From positions 124,001 to 188,000 of the forward strand of contig CAJNAR010000177.1 in the NCBI GenBank assembly GCA_905220665.1: 64,000 nucleotides of DNA, given 5' to 3'. How positions within the stretch are numbered: position 1 is the first letter of the stretch; each line of letters opens with the position of its first letter. Shown here piece after piece: positions 22,771-33,227 of this stretch. The notes under the pieces are model-generated. The model saw only the letters and a list, made by a program, of their open reading frames with translations. It had not been told where the DNA came from and did no database searches. A program made the translations under genes and the position numbers. The stretch is from Albugo candida. Lineage: Eukaryota; Oomycota; Peronosporomycetes; Albuginales; Albuginaceae.

Positions 22771-23622
22771 TTACTGATCATCTAAGGCACGTAACCGAAG
22801 TGTCGATGAGGATGCTTCACTCTCGAGAGGCAGTCCAATTTTGTAGTGATCTTTAAAAATTTGTACGTTGTATGCTCTCAGAAACGGTTGCCCCAATCTC
22901 CATTCGTCACCTTCATAAAAAGTTATCCGACAGTTGTAAAAAGTAAAAGCGGAAGGAGAACTGTCGAAATGATCATGCTGGAGAGTGATTGGTGGACCAC
23001 CTAAAAGCGAAAGTTTCAAGTGTTCCTTTTCCTCAATGACTCTCCTAATCAGAGGATAATACGTTACCGGAATCATCATTTCGACGTCATCCAAATCAAT
23101 AGTGAGCGGTACGAAAAGCCATATCGTCCTACTCCCCACCGTGACTTTCCTCAACTGCAGCTTCCCTTCCTTGAGCAAATGTATATCATCTGAATCCTTT
23201 CCTTCTGGTAGTGGTAACAAGCACAGATCTTGGTTGATGCTGAGATATCGCTCGCTCAAGTTAATACAAACGCTTTCAACACTCGCTTGCTCATGGAGTA
23301 AATTTGGAATGTTGATTACCATATGACGCTCACTGTTTTCAACAGGAGCTTCTTGTATCGCTTCCTCACGTTCGGCTAGTTCCAAAATACGACAATGACG
23401 CGTTTGAAACTTACGATCGAACAAGCAATCGTATATATCCTCTGCGAGAGATGTTGTATAAGGTTTGGTGGTGAAGCGCACCGAGTAGGTGATGCTTTTC
23501 TTATGACTTTGGAAATTGACGGCGGCTCTACGCTGATCAAAGAAATATTGTAACACGAGTTTTCCCAATGTAATTGTAACCAAACACGAAAGAAGAGGAA
23601 GTTGGAGCGACATTGCACGCAT
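22771..23622 (-). CDS. Secreted protein, family A copy 4
   Basis: This is an intact 283-residue frame from the conserved MRA start at 23622 (an upstream in-frame ATG at 23649 adds nine residues). Residues 1-21 form a signal peptide (LPLLSCLVTITLG core). Blocks in order are a basic segment, RILELAEREEAIQEAP, VINIPNLLHEQASVESVCI, LSERYLSINQDLCLLPLPEG, and the C-terminal WRLGQPFLRAYNVQIFKDHY followed by EASSS and the terminal Asp-Gln. It is closest to the truncated copy at the left edge. No known domain, no RXLR-type motif and only a few cysteines are present. It is likely exported. It is divergently paired with the best-preserved DHHC gene, about 0.68 kb away. Confidence 0.75.
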   Translation of the reverse strand: MRAMSLQLPLLSCLVTITLGKLVLQYFFDQRRAAVNFQSHKKSITYSVRFTTKPYTTSLAEDIYDCLFDRKFQTRHCRILELAEREEAIQEAPVENSERHMVINIPNLLHEQASVESVCINLSERYLSINQDLCLLPLPEGKDSDDIHLLKEGKLQLRKVTVGSRTIWLFVPLTIDLDDVEMMIPVTYYPLIRRVIEEKEHLKLSLLGGPPITLQHDHFDSSPSAFTFYNCRITFYEGDEWRLGQPFLRAYNVQIFKDHYKIGLPLESEASSSTLRLRALDDQ

Positions 23623-24297
23623 TTTTGATCCACGAGTTGATTTTGACAAATGATGTCAATGTGTGGATGCGAATGTTATATGAGTCATAGATAAAGTGAA
23701 TTTCCGGAAAGAGTTGTTCGACGTGGTACTGACTGAGTACCAAAACGTTTTGTGTGGTGTAATGTTCAGATTACATTCCATACAATTGAATCGAGCACGT
23801 TTTTGTAAACATTATGCACCAATTTAGCTGATTTGTTGTATAAAAGTTTATATGTGTGATGTGTGGAACGATGGGGAAGCTGACTGCTTCGGTTAGGTCA
23901 CGCGTTCTGTGAGTGTTCCACTCGGAAATTTCTAATTGTTTCGTCGCATCGGGAGAGGAGAATATACATTCGCGTGACACAAACGCTACCTGCGATTGTA
24001 ACATCGCGTGATAGTATGCTATGATAACAAGATTTGATGTAGTTAGCTGGTATTTATATCAGCAAAGTATAATATACTAACAAGTATGATGGATCGTTTA
24101 AAAAGTAAACTACAATGGCAAGCAAGATATACCTTACTTTGTATAACACAATAGCAAGTACGAGACAGCAGCAAGGAGCTACACTAGAAAGGTATATGCC
24201 TGCCATGTATACTATACATTCGGTAAATGCTATACCAGGAGAGTATGATATAATATAATTCTAAAGTGTAATACCATTTCAATCGAACAAAACGAAA

Positions 24298-25123
24298 ATG
24301 GCCGATGAATCGGTTGATGCGAAGTCCTGCGCCAAATATAATGTCTCAAATCACCCAAACGAATGTGAGATACTACTTACGAAAAACAGAATCAAATATC
24401 TTCAAGAAACAATCAATTCCATCGATACATTGCCCAGAAATCACGAAATCATTATAGACCCCAAAACGTCGACCTGGGAACTAATCTGCGAATATCACAT
24501 TCCTTACCCATCGCTTTCAATCAAAATACTTCATATACGATTTTCCATGTACTCTATCCATTTCATCAGCCAAAATAATCCATTTGCGTGCCGAATGATA
24601 GTCGGACCTCAATGGTGGCTTATGGCAAGCACACTTTTAACGCTTGCGACGTTATCTACAGCTGTCTTCATTTCCACATTCAATAGAGCTAGTACACAGG
24701 AATTGATTACGGGTCTATTACTTTGTCTAACGTGCTTGATTTCTTACGCATTGGTCGGTTGCTTTGATCCTGGAATCGTTGAAAGGTATGTATCCATAAG
24801 CAGCAAAGCTGTATACTCAGAGTGCCGAGTAGGTATACTGAGCCCAAAACTGAAGAAGACACATTCTGCCAAGAATGTGACTCGTACCGACCGGAAAGGT
24901 ACTTGTCCTCACACTCGTGGTGCTTTTTTTGATTTCTTTGTATAGCGCTTTCCATTGTGAAGAGTGTCGCGTTTGTATCAAAGGACATGATCATCATTGC
25001 CCTTGGACCGGGAAATGCATTGGTGAAGGCAACATTACCTTCTTTTACGTCTGGTTGTTTTCTCTGGTAGTTGCTTGCGTCTACGAAATCATTCAGATCT
25101 CCAACTACATGCTTCCGCCTTAA
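24298..25123 (+). CDS. DHHC-type protein S-acyltransferase, possibly C-terminally truncated
   Basis: Exons are 24298-24785, 24821-24898 and 24946-25123 (introns of 35 and 47 nt, GT/AG, phases agree), giving 247 residues. The family transfers palmitate to cysteines of membrane-associated proteins. TM1 is near residues 100-120 (WWLMASTLLTLATLSTAVF) and TM2 near 135-153. The DPG motif follows (CFDPGIVER). The cysteine-rich domain has CQECDSYRPE, then HCEECRVC and the catalytic DHHC (GHDHHCPWTGKCIG). TM3 follows. The frame then stops at MLPP, so the fourth membrane span and the usual C-terminal motif are missing. Either a further exon was not found (an open frame with MRKLPPRVNIKDAKYDD follows at 25140) or the gene is truncated. 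Three decayed copies of its 5' part lie to the left. Confidence 0.75.
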
Positions 25124-25670
25124 TTACAAAATGCGAAAGCTTCCACCGCGTGTAAATATCAAAGATGCAAAGTACGATGACCTCAAGCGGCGTGCACTTG
25201 AAAAAATGACGATTGATGACACATTATCATCATTCCAAGTGTCTATACGATCTACACACAATACAAACCACGCGATTGCCTCTAAAACCTCGAAAGGATC
25301 GCGTTGCGCGCACTCGAATTATCTTTAGCAGTCATCCGAGAATGCAAGCTCTCGCTGTACAAATCTCAAATTTGTATTCGTACGTGATATTCCATCACGC
25401 GCCCTATGTCGTCTCTATCGCGTTCTATTCGCCTTTTTACATTCGAATTCGAAAGAGATCAGATTACAAAAATATGGAAACAGTGCATTGTACACACATT
25501 TTCTATATATACAAATGATAACGCCTTGTACCGAAATAAATAGAATCTCGTCAGTTTCATGCAAGAATTCGCTCATCGCTAAGCGGACCTTGCGGCGTCG
25601 TGCACATTGATGCAGCGTTGAGCTCGACCTCGCAGTTACGACAATTTGATATCGTACACAAACACAACGA
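25124..25670 (+). other. Spacer with possible displaced DHHC tail exon
   Basis: 25139-25328 holds an open frame with the hydrophilic MRKLPPRVNIKDAKYDD stretch, which could be the cytosolic tail of the DHHC protein in another frame. I found no splice pair that joins it while keeping a fourth membrane span. The remainder to 25670 shows nothing else. Confidence 0.3.
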
Positions 25671-28100
25671 ATGACGCATCCATCATGTCCGACGCATTCC
25701 AATTATCTTCCTATTGTGATTTCGTCCTTGTCGCTACTTGGCTGTTGCTACGTCATCGTCACATACTTTTATTTCCCTGCACTTCGACGCCACCCAGCAG
25801 AGATCATGCTTGGAATGAGTGTCTACGGAGCGGTGTATCAGCTCTTATACCTTTTTACTCAATCGACATCGTCGATCCACTGCTCGAAATCCGCAATCAC
25901 CTACTTTGTCGATTTATTTCTCACCGGTCAGGAAACGTATATGCTCATTTTCGCCATTGACTTGATCCTCGCATTTAAAAATCCATTTTCTACTTCACGC
26001 GGCCAAATGAAAACGTATCACATTTACTGCTTTCTCTGGTCACTTTCTTTGGCCGCATGCTCGAAAATGGACGCCGAATATGCACTCTTTGGATTCTGTT
26101 GGATGATCGCTAGCGATGAGCGACTACAACAGAGAGAGCCCTTTCCGTTGGATCGCAAACATGTTTCGTACTATTCCTCAGGGATTCTATTTGCCATTTA
26201 CATTGTCATTGTCTATTGCACTTCATTTCTAGCGATTTTAAAAACGTGGAAAACATTCACAAAAGGATTGGGCGATACATTTAGGACGCGAAAGCGCGTT
26301 CAGCGCAATTTGAAGTACTACGTGGGTTGTTATTTCGGATATTGGACGCTGGTGTTGGCTTCCTATGCGTTGTTTAATGTATTTTTGAAAACAGCCAAGG
26401 TGTCGTCCGATAAAGCCGATACAATCGAATGTCAGCTGTGGCGTTTCTTCCGCGCTCTTTTACTCAGCAAAGGATTCGTAAATGCGATTATTTGGACAAG
26501 AACTTCCAACATTCGCGCTGTTATAATGCAACTGAAAGAATTGGGATTCGTGGATCTCCCGCAACATGAAGACAGCATCAATTGGGCGTTAAGGCTGGAA
26601 ATCCTCACGTACACAACGCAAGGAATATGTCAAGGTGTCGATCTTGCCGAGCGACAACCTCGCACATCCACAGCGTGCTCCGTGGTGGAACCATCAGCAA
26701 ACGATCGAGCAGCTTGCGCCGTGTATGAGGTGTACCATCTTTGTGCAAATGACGTCGAGTACTTTTGCGAAAAGAAGGAGAATTATGCGGAAATAGCAGA
26801 AATTATACTTGAAAATCGTATGGATAGTCGATTCCATTCCGCGCATTCCGAAGGAATTGTGTTTTACGATTACGCGCCGTTGATATTCCGCAGAATGCGG
26901 ATCGCCGCACAGATTTCATGCGAAAGCTATCGTCAATCCTTCCAGCACACAACAAAAGAAAGAGTGAGTGAAGGCAAGTCCGGCGCATTCTTTTACTTCA
27001 CGCAAGATCGCAAGTACGTTGTTAAAACGATGACGCACGAGGAATTGCGTTCGTTGCTTTGTATGCTCCCGCAATATTGCACGTTTATTCAGAATCAACC
27101 AAACACATTTGTGACGCGGTTTTTCGGTTGTCATGCGCTCAAAATGTATGGAAAAACAGTCTTTTTCATGGTGATGCAGTCTGTGTTTGATACGAAATTA
27201 CAAATTCACGAGCGATTCGATTTGAAGGGATCGTGGGTCGGTCGATTGGAAGGCCGAAAACCAACTGGAAGTCTTGCAATCTGCAAGTTTTGCAGCGGAG
27301 AGTATATCGTCGGCGGCAGTCACGATCAGTTATGTAATGTGGGCGGAGAAGGTAATTTACGACACCAATACGATCAAGTGGGAAAAGATCTCAATTGGAA
27401 TCGACATATGGCACTACCGAAAGCTACAGCGCGTGAATTAGCGCGCCAGCTTCTCATTGATTCGGACTTTTTATGTAAAATCAATTGTATTGATTATTCG
27501 CTTTTGGTCGGAATTCATCATCGAAGTTTTAATGTGTCTCACTCATCTCCAGCTGCGCAATATGGCCAAGTGGATGCGGATGTAGAAGGCTGCCCATCTA
27601 TGATCGAGGGCGGAATGACTGTAGATGCTGTCCATGGACCAGGTATCTACTTTATTGGCTTAGTTGATATCTTACAACAATGGAACTTTCGAAAAAAAAT
27701 GGAACATTTCATCCGCGTGTTCTTTTTTCTTCAAGATCGTCACGGAATTTCTGTCGTGAATTCTCGCCAATACGCTGAACGATTCCAACAACGAGTCGTT
27801 AAAGAGCTTATTTATGACGCGACGATGGATCCTGGAAGGTACGATCTCCGACGGAATCATTCGTTCGTAATGGCGCGACCGTCGCATCAATTCGCGCGCG
27901 TCCATCCGACAATTAGCCCTAGATCATCGAGTTCTGTATCAGGTAGAAGCACGCTCATCACGTCATTCGAAAATGTACCGTACGAATCCATTCGATATTC
28001 TGTACCGAAAGATCATCTAGGAAGTGGAAGCATCATCGACGTGCCGCATTTGAGCCAATTACACAAAAGCTTTAGCTTCCGTCGACGCAGTAATGGATGA
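25671..28100 (+). CDS. GPCR-phosphatidylinositol phosphate kinase fusion (GPCR-PIPK)
   Basis: This single-exon 809-residue protein has an N-terminal seven-helix receptor-like half (about residues 10-290; first helix SLSLLGCCYVIVTYFYF) and a C-terminal PIP kinase (about 395-730). The kinase shows the glycine loop GKSGAFFYF, the ATP-binding Lys in YVVKTM, the family signature FDLKGSWVGR at about 515, DYSLLVGIH at about 609, and YFIGLVDILQQWNFRKKMEH. The terminal box has RQYAERF. All core catalytic residues appear present. The architecture is known from Dictyostelium RpkA and the oomycete GPCR-PIPK family and would couple an external signal to phosphoinositide synthesis at a membrane. The ligand is unknown. 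A second start frame overlaps its stop codon, but the next real gene begins at 28178. Confidence 0.9.
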   Translation: MTHPSCPTHSNYLPIVISSLSLLGCCYVIVTYFYFPALRRHPAEIMLGMSVYGAVYQLLYLFTQSTSSIHCSKSAITYFVDLFLTGQETYMLIFAIDLILAFKNPFSTSRGQMKTYHIYCFLWSLSLAACSKMDAEYALFGFCWMIASDERLQQREPFPLDRKHVSYYSSGILFAIYIVIVYCTSFLAILKTWKTFTKGLGDTFRTRKRVQRNLKYYVGCYFGYWTLVLASYALFNVFLKTAKVSSDKADTIECQLWRFFRALLLSKGFVNAIIWTRTSNIRAVIMQLKELGFVDLPQHEDSINWALRLEILTYTTQGICQGVDLAERQPRTSTACSVVEPSANDRAACAVYEVYHLCANDVEYFCEKKENYAEIAEIILENRMDSRFHSAHSEGIVFYDYAPLIFRRMRIAAQISCESYRQSFQHTTKERVSEGKSGAFFYFTQDRKYVVKTMTHEELRSLLCMLPQYCTFIQNQPNTFVTRFFGCHALKMYGKTVFFMVMQSVFDTKLQIHERFDLKGSWVGRLEGRKPTGSLAICKFCSGEYIVGGSHDQLCNVGGEGNLRHQYDQVGKDLNWNRHMALPKATARELARQLLIDSDFLCKINCIDYSLLVGIHHRSFNVSHSSPAAQYGQVDADVEGCPSMIEGGMTVDAVHGPGIYFIGLVDILQQWNFRKKMEHFIRVFFFLQDRHGISVVNSRQYAERFQQRVVKELIYDATMDPGRYDLRRNHSFVMARPSHQFARVHPTISPRSSSSVSGRSTLITSFENVPYESIRYSVPKDHLGSGSIIDVPHLSQLHKSFSFRRRSNG

Positions 28101-28177
28101 GAAGGTTTTGTTGCAAGTAATAGGTAGTTTTTGTAATAAAAAAGGTCTTTCTTGTTTGCAGGAGGCGACAGTGTCTA

Positions 28178-28949
28178 ATGCTAAAGCGGTCGGTTCGACA
28201 GTAATGCTGTTCTTTTGCTTACGTGTCGATGTACAGGAGACAAAAGGAACGGGTTCCTTTCGAAAGTTTAGGAACGCATTACTTGCCGATTATTATTCCA
28301 AACAAGATACTCTGCCGGTATATCAACCATTTCTCTGTTCAGCGACTTTGTAAATTCCTGCAACAGGCACAAGTGAGCGCGCATGTCTTTGTGGGTTCCT
28401 TTGGAGCGACGCAGAATAAACATCGACTTTTGGAACTCGGGATCACTCGGATACTTTGTCTATCGCCAATCCTTCCTCATCCGTACGTACGCAGCGTCCT
28501 ACTCTCTTCGTATTCTCACGTCGGCGCAGGTTTCCCCAGGAATTCACTTATACGCGCTTCGGGGTGAAGGATCTTCCAACGATCGATTTGAAGGAATGCA
28601 TCGATTTTTCTATCGCGTTTATCGAAAAGTACGTATTTCCACGCGAAAAGAGAGCGTCTAAATCTTTGCGTGAAGATGCGTAGAAGCGGGAGAAAAGGTT
28701 TTGATTCACTGTTCGGCTGGTAAATCACGCTCCATTGCCATCGTCACGGGTACGAATATGCGCAAACGGCTCGCTTCCGTGTCGTTCACATTGATTGTAG
28801 CGTATGTGATGCACAGCGAGAAAGTACCTTTTCAGCAAGCGTACAATAAAGTTTGCTCCGCGCGTCCACAAGCTCAAATGAATTCGGGCTTTGTGAAGCA
28901 ATTGAAGCTGCTCGATAAAGAATGGCAGCTCGAAATTCGCGCGTTGTGA
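28178..28949 (+). CDS. Dual-specificity protein phosphatase
   Basis: Proposed exons are 28178-28200, 28237-28482, 28530-28628, 28684-28749 and 28801-28949, with introns of 36, 47, 55 and 51 nt and consistent phases. The product is about 193 residues, typical of atypical DSPs. It has the early HVFVGSFGATQNKHRLLELG segment, a general-acid region around TYTRFGVKDLP, and the catalytic P-loop HCSAGKSRS (HCxxGxxRS, Cys nucleophile and Arg) before VTAYVM. It removes phosphate from Ser/Thr and Tyr; the substrate is unknown. The catalytic exons are firm. The first exon and its 36-nt intron are the weakest part, and another upstream start is possible. Confidence 0.8.
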
Positions 28950-30079
28950 TATGACCGCATTTCGCTTTCAAAGCGGAATAATATAAAGATGTCACAAACG
29001 GTAAATAAAAAACAGACATTAAACGTATCTCAAAAAGAAAAGTTTGCATGCGGTTTAGTTTACGACAAATCGCTCTCCCATTTAATGTCGTGACGTAAAA
29101 TGAACGTATACAACTGCTTACGTGTCAGCTTCTCTAATGACATAGCCAGTAGGACATTCGCATCCCTGATAGTTTATTAGCTACCTATAAATCAACTCAC
29201 TTGGCATTTCTCATTGCGAATCAGACGTACAATCGCAATGCCCACAAACTCACTAATACTGCTTCTTCGTCTCAACATTGCCACCCGCAGATGTCGAATG
29301 TACTGCCATTACATACAGTGTCCGCACATCGAACGTGTCGGATGTATCGGCACCCTGGACGGAGCGCAGTAAGAATGTACGACCTCTGATCGACTGACGG
29401 ATTTATTGAGACACAAAGAAGCAAGTCGGACTAGGACGCATTCAGCGGCGAGTGTGCCGGCGATTGCTGTCAGAACGAGCAGCCTTTTTTATGTAAAAAG
29501 AAAGTATGCAAGTCTCTCAGAATTGGACCGTACGTAATGTTCCATTTTTTTATTGTGATATCGATCGAATATTTAGACCGTCTGTCTTTTCACCAAAATG
29601 TCACAGTTTTGCCAATCGTTCGATATTTTCATTCTCACTGGCGACATGAATTTGAACGTACAAACATCAGAGATCAAGCGTTTGTTAAAAGAGATATTGG
29701 CACCGCTCATCAGTACACTGCAATAATGTGCTTGTACCTCTATAGTCTCAGGCACCTATTCGGGCGCATTATCGGCCTCGAAATTCGACTACATTTTTGC
29801 TCGACCGGATAACAGTCTCAGCATAGTTTCATTTCAGCTGTGGTCTTTGATACGAATCAAATGCGATTTGTGATTACGCGTTGGTAATGACAACGTTTTG
29901 CTACGGTTCCGAGAGCACGAGCGCATGCGAACGCATTGGGTATAAAAGGATACAGGTTTGACGCACCTCAATTATGGCATATACAGGGATAAAGGGTATG
30001 CAATAAAAGAGATTTCGTAAGTACGATAGATTATGTCCAAAGTACGATTGCGTAAAGAAAACGCGGAAAAGTATTAGAA
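28950..30079. other. Intergenic, nothing recognised
   Basis: This 1.1 kb lies between the phosphatase and the zinc-finger gene, with only short patternless open frames on either strand. No repeat, RNA gene or transposon fragment was recognised. Confidence 0.5.
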
Positions 30080-31250
30080 ATGCCATGGCGGTTTTTTCGA
30101 ATGGAGGATCATTTTGATCGAATTCGAGCCAATTTGATTCGCTGTGAGAAGTGCAATGAAGACTTTTTCTTCGATTACTTGCGTCATCCACGGTACGTGT
30201 TCTTATTTTATTAAATGTATTTTATGTATTAAATGTGAGAATGTATAGATACTTTGTGACACACTTCAAAACGTGCCATCTCAAAAACCTATTGTACCGC
30301 TTCAATGGGTTCTCTGAAGAAGAAAATCAGAAAATTCGCTTTGGACCGCGTCGGAAACGTGACGCGCACGCGTGGTTTGGACAATTAAAATCCACAGAGA
30401 AACGAATGGTATTTGTTTTACATGTATATTATGATGTAGAGGTGCTTGATTCTATTCATTGATACAATGCTAGATCTCCATGCAAGATAATAAATGGAGC
30501 GAGATTTTAGAACGAGCTTGCTGGTCGTGTCGACTATGTAATGACGGGAAATTGGATCTCACACACATCTTTGAGCTGTCCGACTACGGCCGGGTCCAAG
30601 CATTCCTCCATCTTCGCCAATCTCACGACAAAGTGTATCAAGCATTCCTTCAAAGTCTTCCGACAATCGCTCCGGAATATTATCGTACCACACGACCACA
30701 AAGGGAATCATCCACATTCGAGACACATTCCTTACAACCACAATCTGTGCCATTTAATACCCCGCATACCACCGCTCCCTCACGTACTTCTAAAGAAAGA
30801 GTCGCAGAAGCGGAACGGAGTCGACTTCGAAGACTTCGAGCGACATCAGAGGATAAGCAGCAGGAAGCGCTTCGAAGTAAACGGAGAAGAGAAGCAATGA
30901 CACCCGCACAACGTCAAGCGGATTATGAACGTCGGAAACGGAAGAAACGGATGATGATGGAAGCCGAAAGGAGTAAACAGCGAAGAGAACAAGCGAATGA
31001 GGAAATGCGGTTGAAAGAAGTGCTTCGAAGTCGCGAGAGGAGGAAAAACGCGACCGAAGAACAGCGAAGAAAGGAGGCGTTGAGAAGTCGAATGCGGCGT
31101 GCGAATGCCACGCAGGAGCAGAAACAGAAGGAGCGCGAGCGATGTCGCAAGCGATACGAAGAAAAAAAGAAGCTTCAGAATGGGAATGTTGGTAATGAGA
31201 TGTGGAAGGAATCGTCTGCATTCGATGTTTCTGGGTTGGCCACTGTGTGA
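30080..31250 (+). CDS. Zinc-finger protein with STPR-like basic repeats (putative DNA-binding)
   Basis: Exons are 30080-30192, 30249-30408 and 30474-31250 (introns of 56 and 65 nt), giving 349 residues. The N-terminus has two Cys/His-rich segments: CEKCNEDFFFDYLRH...HFKTCH, then CRLCNDGK...HLRQSH. These suggest zinc binding, but no standard family spacing. About residues 200-330 form tandem, strongly basic repeats of roughly 19-23 residues with a recurring RRxxATxEQRxxEALRSR pattern. This resembles the STPR repeat of silkworm FMBP-1, a helical DNA-binding repeat. A nuclear DNA-binding role is therefore inferred. Long minus-strand open frames across the repeats are shadows of this composition. 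Confidence 0.7.
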
Positions 31251-31337
31251 AGGGATGGATGACATGGTGAAGAGGTTTTATATTGCTTGGATGGAGAGAT
31301 GACGTGTACGATTATATAGTATAAAACGGGTCTGGGC

Positions 31338-31868
31338 TCAAACTCCTTTACGGGCTTCCGGAACGCGGAGACGTACGCGGACCGCGCAATCGGCCATCAT
31401 CTGCAGAACATTTTGTTTATTTTGTTGGAATTGCTGGCTAAATGAGTAATGAAGTTAGATTATGAATGATATTGTACTGTATAAGATCATATACCGCATG
31501 ATTTGTATATCTCTCGCAGTTTCTTCCTCAAGAACGGATGTGTCATCGCCCATGAGCTAGATTTGTAATTATTGATTTTTGAAAACGAGAGTAGAATTAC
31601 GAGTACAATACGTCAGTGTTGGCGTTCATCTGGAAGGCGTGCTCTTGTTGCTTGCGGTAGGCTGTTATCTCGGTCTCGGCTTCTAGTTTTGCTTGTTTCA
31701 ATCGCTCGCCGCGCTCTTTTTCCGAAAACGTGCGGGAAAACGTAAGTGGCATGTTTCACTACGGAAGTACATAGAATTACAAAACATACCCTGGCGAGCC
31801 TCACTTATGATTTTAGACGCTTTCGTTTCCGCATTCATCAACTCTTTTATGCTCTGATTGGCCGCCAT
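31338..31868 (-). CDS. V-type H+-ATPase subunit G
   Basis: Exons are 31868-31790, 31715-31612, 31556-31495 and 31437-31338 (introns of 74, 55 and 57 nt), giving 114 residues, the normal size for subunit G. Together with subunit E this subunit forms the peripheral stalk of the vacuolar proton pump. The N-terminal helix reads SIKELMNAETKASKIISEAR, then ERLKQAKLEAETEITAYRKQ, the conserved G signature. Next come DDTSVLEEET and a last helix QQFQQNKQNVLQMM. The start was chosen at MAANQS, the usual N-terminus; an upstream in-frame ATG lies only 5' of this. It begins 82 bp after the stop of the uniporter gene on the same strand. Confidence 0.88.
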
Positions 31869-31950
31869 ATTTGTGAGTGAGGAAGATCGCGAACCAGGTA
31901 AGCTATGATATTTTATATACTGTATAATATAATGTTGCATATTTACACAA

Positions 31951-33227
31951 TTAAGCATTCTCTAGTCGATGTAGGATCTTGACATCACGAAGCGCTTGCG
32001 CCAAGTTATCCTGGAGCTGCATGATATCCTCTTTACGACATTGATGCTGTGCATAACGATTTTCAAGTCGTGCACGATAGTTCTTTTGCCATATATTCGT
32101 ATACGTTGCATCCTACCAGACAATATGCACCTTGAGAACTTATAAGATTGCTTGCAACGTGTACCTTTTTCGTGAAGGAATGATAAAACGAGTTACCCAA
32201 CACGGCCGAGAACCCGATAAAGTACGTTATTGGTTCCATGACGTCCCATGAATACACGTCCCACACACAGTACATCAGCGATCCGTAAAACCCGTATATT
32301 GTTGTAAGTACGGCCCATTTGAATCGGTTTGGTACCTTGAGCGCTGCTTCACGTATTTCCAGTTCAAGTTGAAGTCTGCTGCGTGTTTGATTCGTTAATC
32401 CTTTAGCGCGGCTTTCCATCGCAACCCGCGAGGAATGAAGGTGTATCATATTGACATCGAGGGCATTTTCAACTAGTGCAGTGTGTTTGGAGCTCTACAG
32501 AATTGGATAAAAAGTCGTAGAATAGTACGATTTGCTTACGGTTGGGTGTAGTAAGATGAATTCGGGTAAATGGGTCAATTTGGACTGTTGGAAGTAAACC
32601 AACACTTTTCGACGCTCGAGCTCACGAAGCCAGCGAATTGCGAGTGGCTTTTCGACTCTAGATGCAGCACAGAGCTCAAAATATTCTTGTACTGGAAGCT
32701 GTGATAGAATCGTTTGTTAATTACGATGAAAGATGGAGCGCAAACTGTACAGACATGCGATCGGGTATCTTGTTCGAGGGTCGCACGGATGTCGTCAAAC
32801 CCATTTCGACGTGGACCCGTTTCTCGAGTCGACGTTTTCGACGCATCTATAAGGATGCTTGATTGTGAGGATGGACAAAGAAGCGTTTTTCGATACCGTT
32901 CTGAATCACGAAATGATCATCGTTTAATCGAATCATGAATTGGTGTAAACATGTCAATTCTTTCAATTGCATAGTACGTGCCATTCGAATTCCATCCGTT
33001 GTGACAACATCCACACACTTTAGAGTTGTATCGTGCCGACGTAATGTGGCAAGAATGTCGCTAACAGAGCTTTCTTCTTCTTTAAATTGAATTGTTTGCA
33101 ATCCAACGTGATTCGGAAACGGTAATGAAATTTCCAAATGTTTACGATCTTTTGCACCGTTTTGAATTGTCCAACGAGACGGGATCGTCGAAAACCGTGG
33201 AGCCTTCCTCTTTATCCTCCGAAACAT
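31951..33227 (-). CDS. Mitochondrial calcium uniporter pore subunit (MCU family)
   Basis: Five exons join in phase: 33227-32897, 32846-32755, 32698-32540, 32494-32165 and 32112-31951 (introns of 50, 56, 45 and 52 nt), giving 357 residues. The start MFRRIKRKAPRFSTIPSRW is a good mitochondrial targeting sequence. A soluble N-terminal domain and a helical segment with WLRELERRKVLVYF follow. TM1 is WAVLTTIYGFYGSLMYCVW, then the pore motif WDVMEPITYF (the WDxxEP selectivity filter) and TM2. A C-terminal coiled coil (IMQLQDNLAQALRDV) closes the protein. It forms the inner-membrane Ca2+ channel. It is head-to-head with ATAD3, also mitochondrial, across 368 bp. Confidence 0.9.

Noticed and set aside
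30790..31265. Long minus-strand open frames of 140 codons
   Set aside because: They overlap the strongly biased Arg/Glu repeat region of the plus-strand zinc-finger gene and have the Leu/Ser/Phe-rich composition expected of an antisense shadow.
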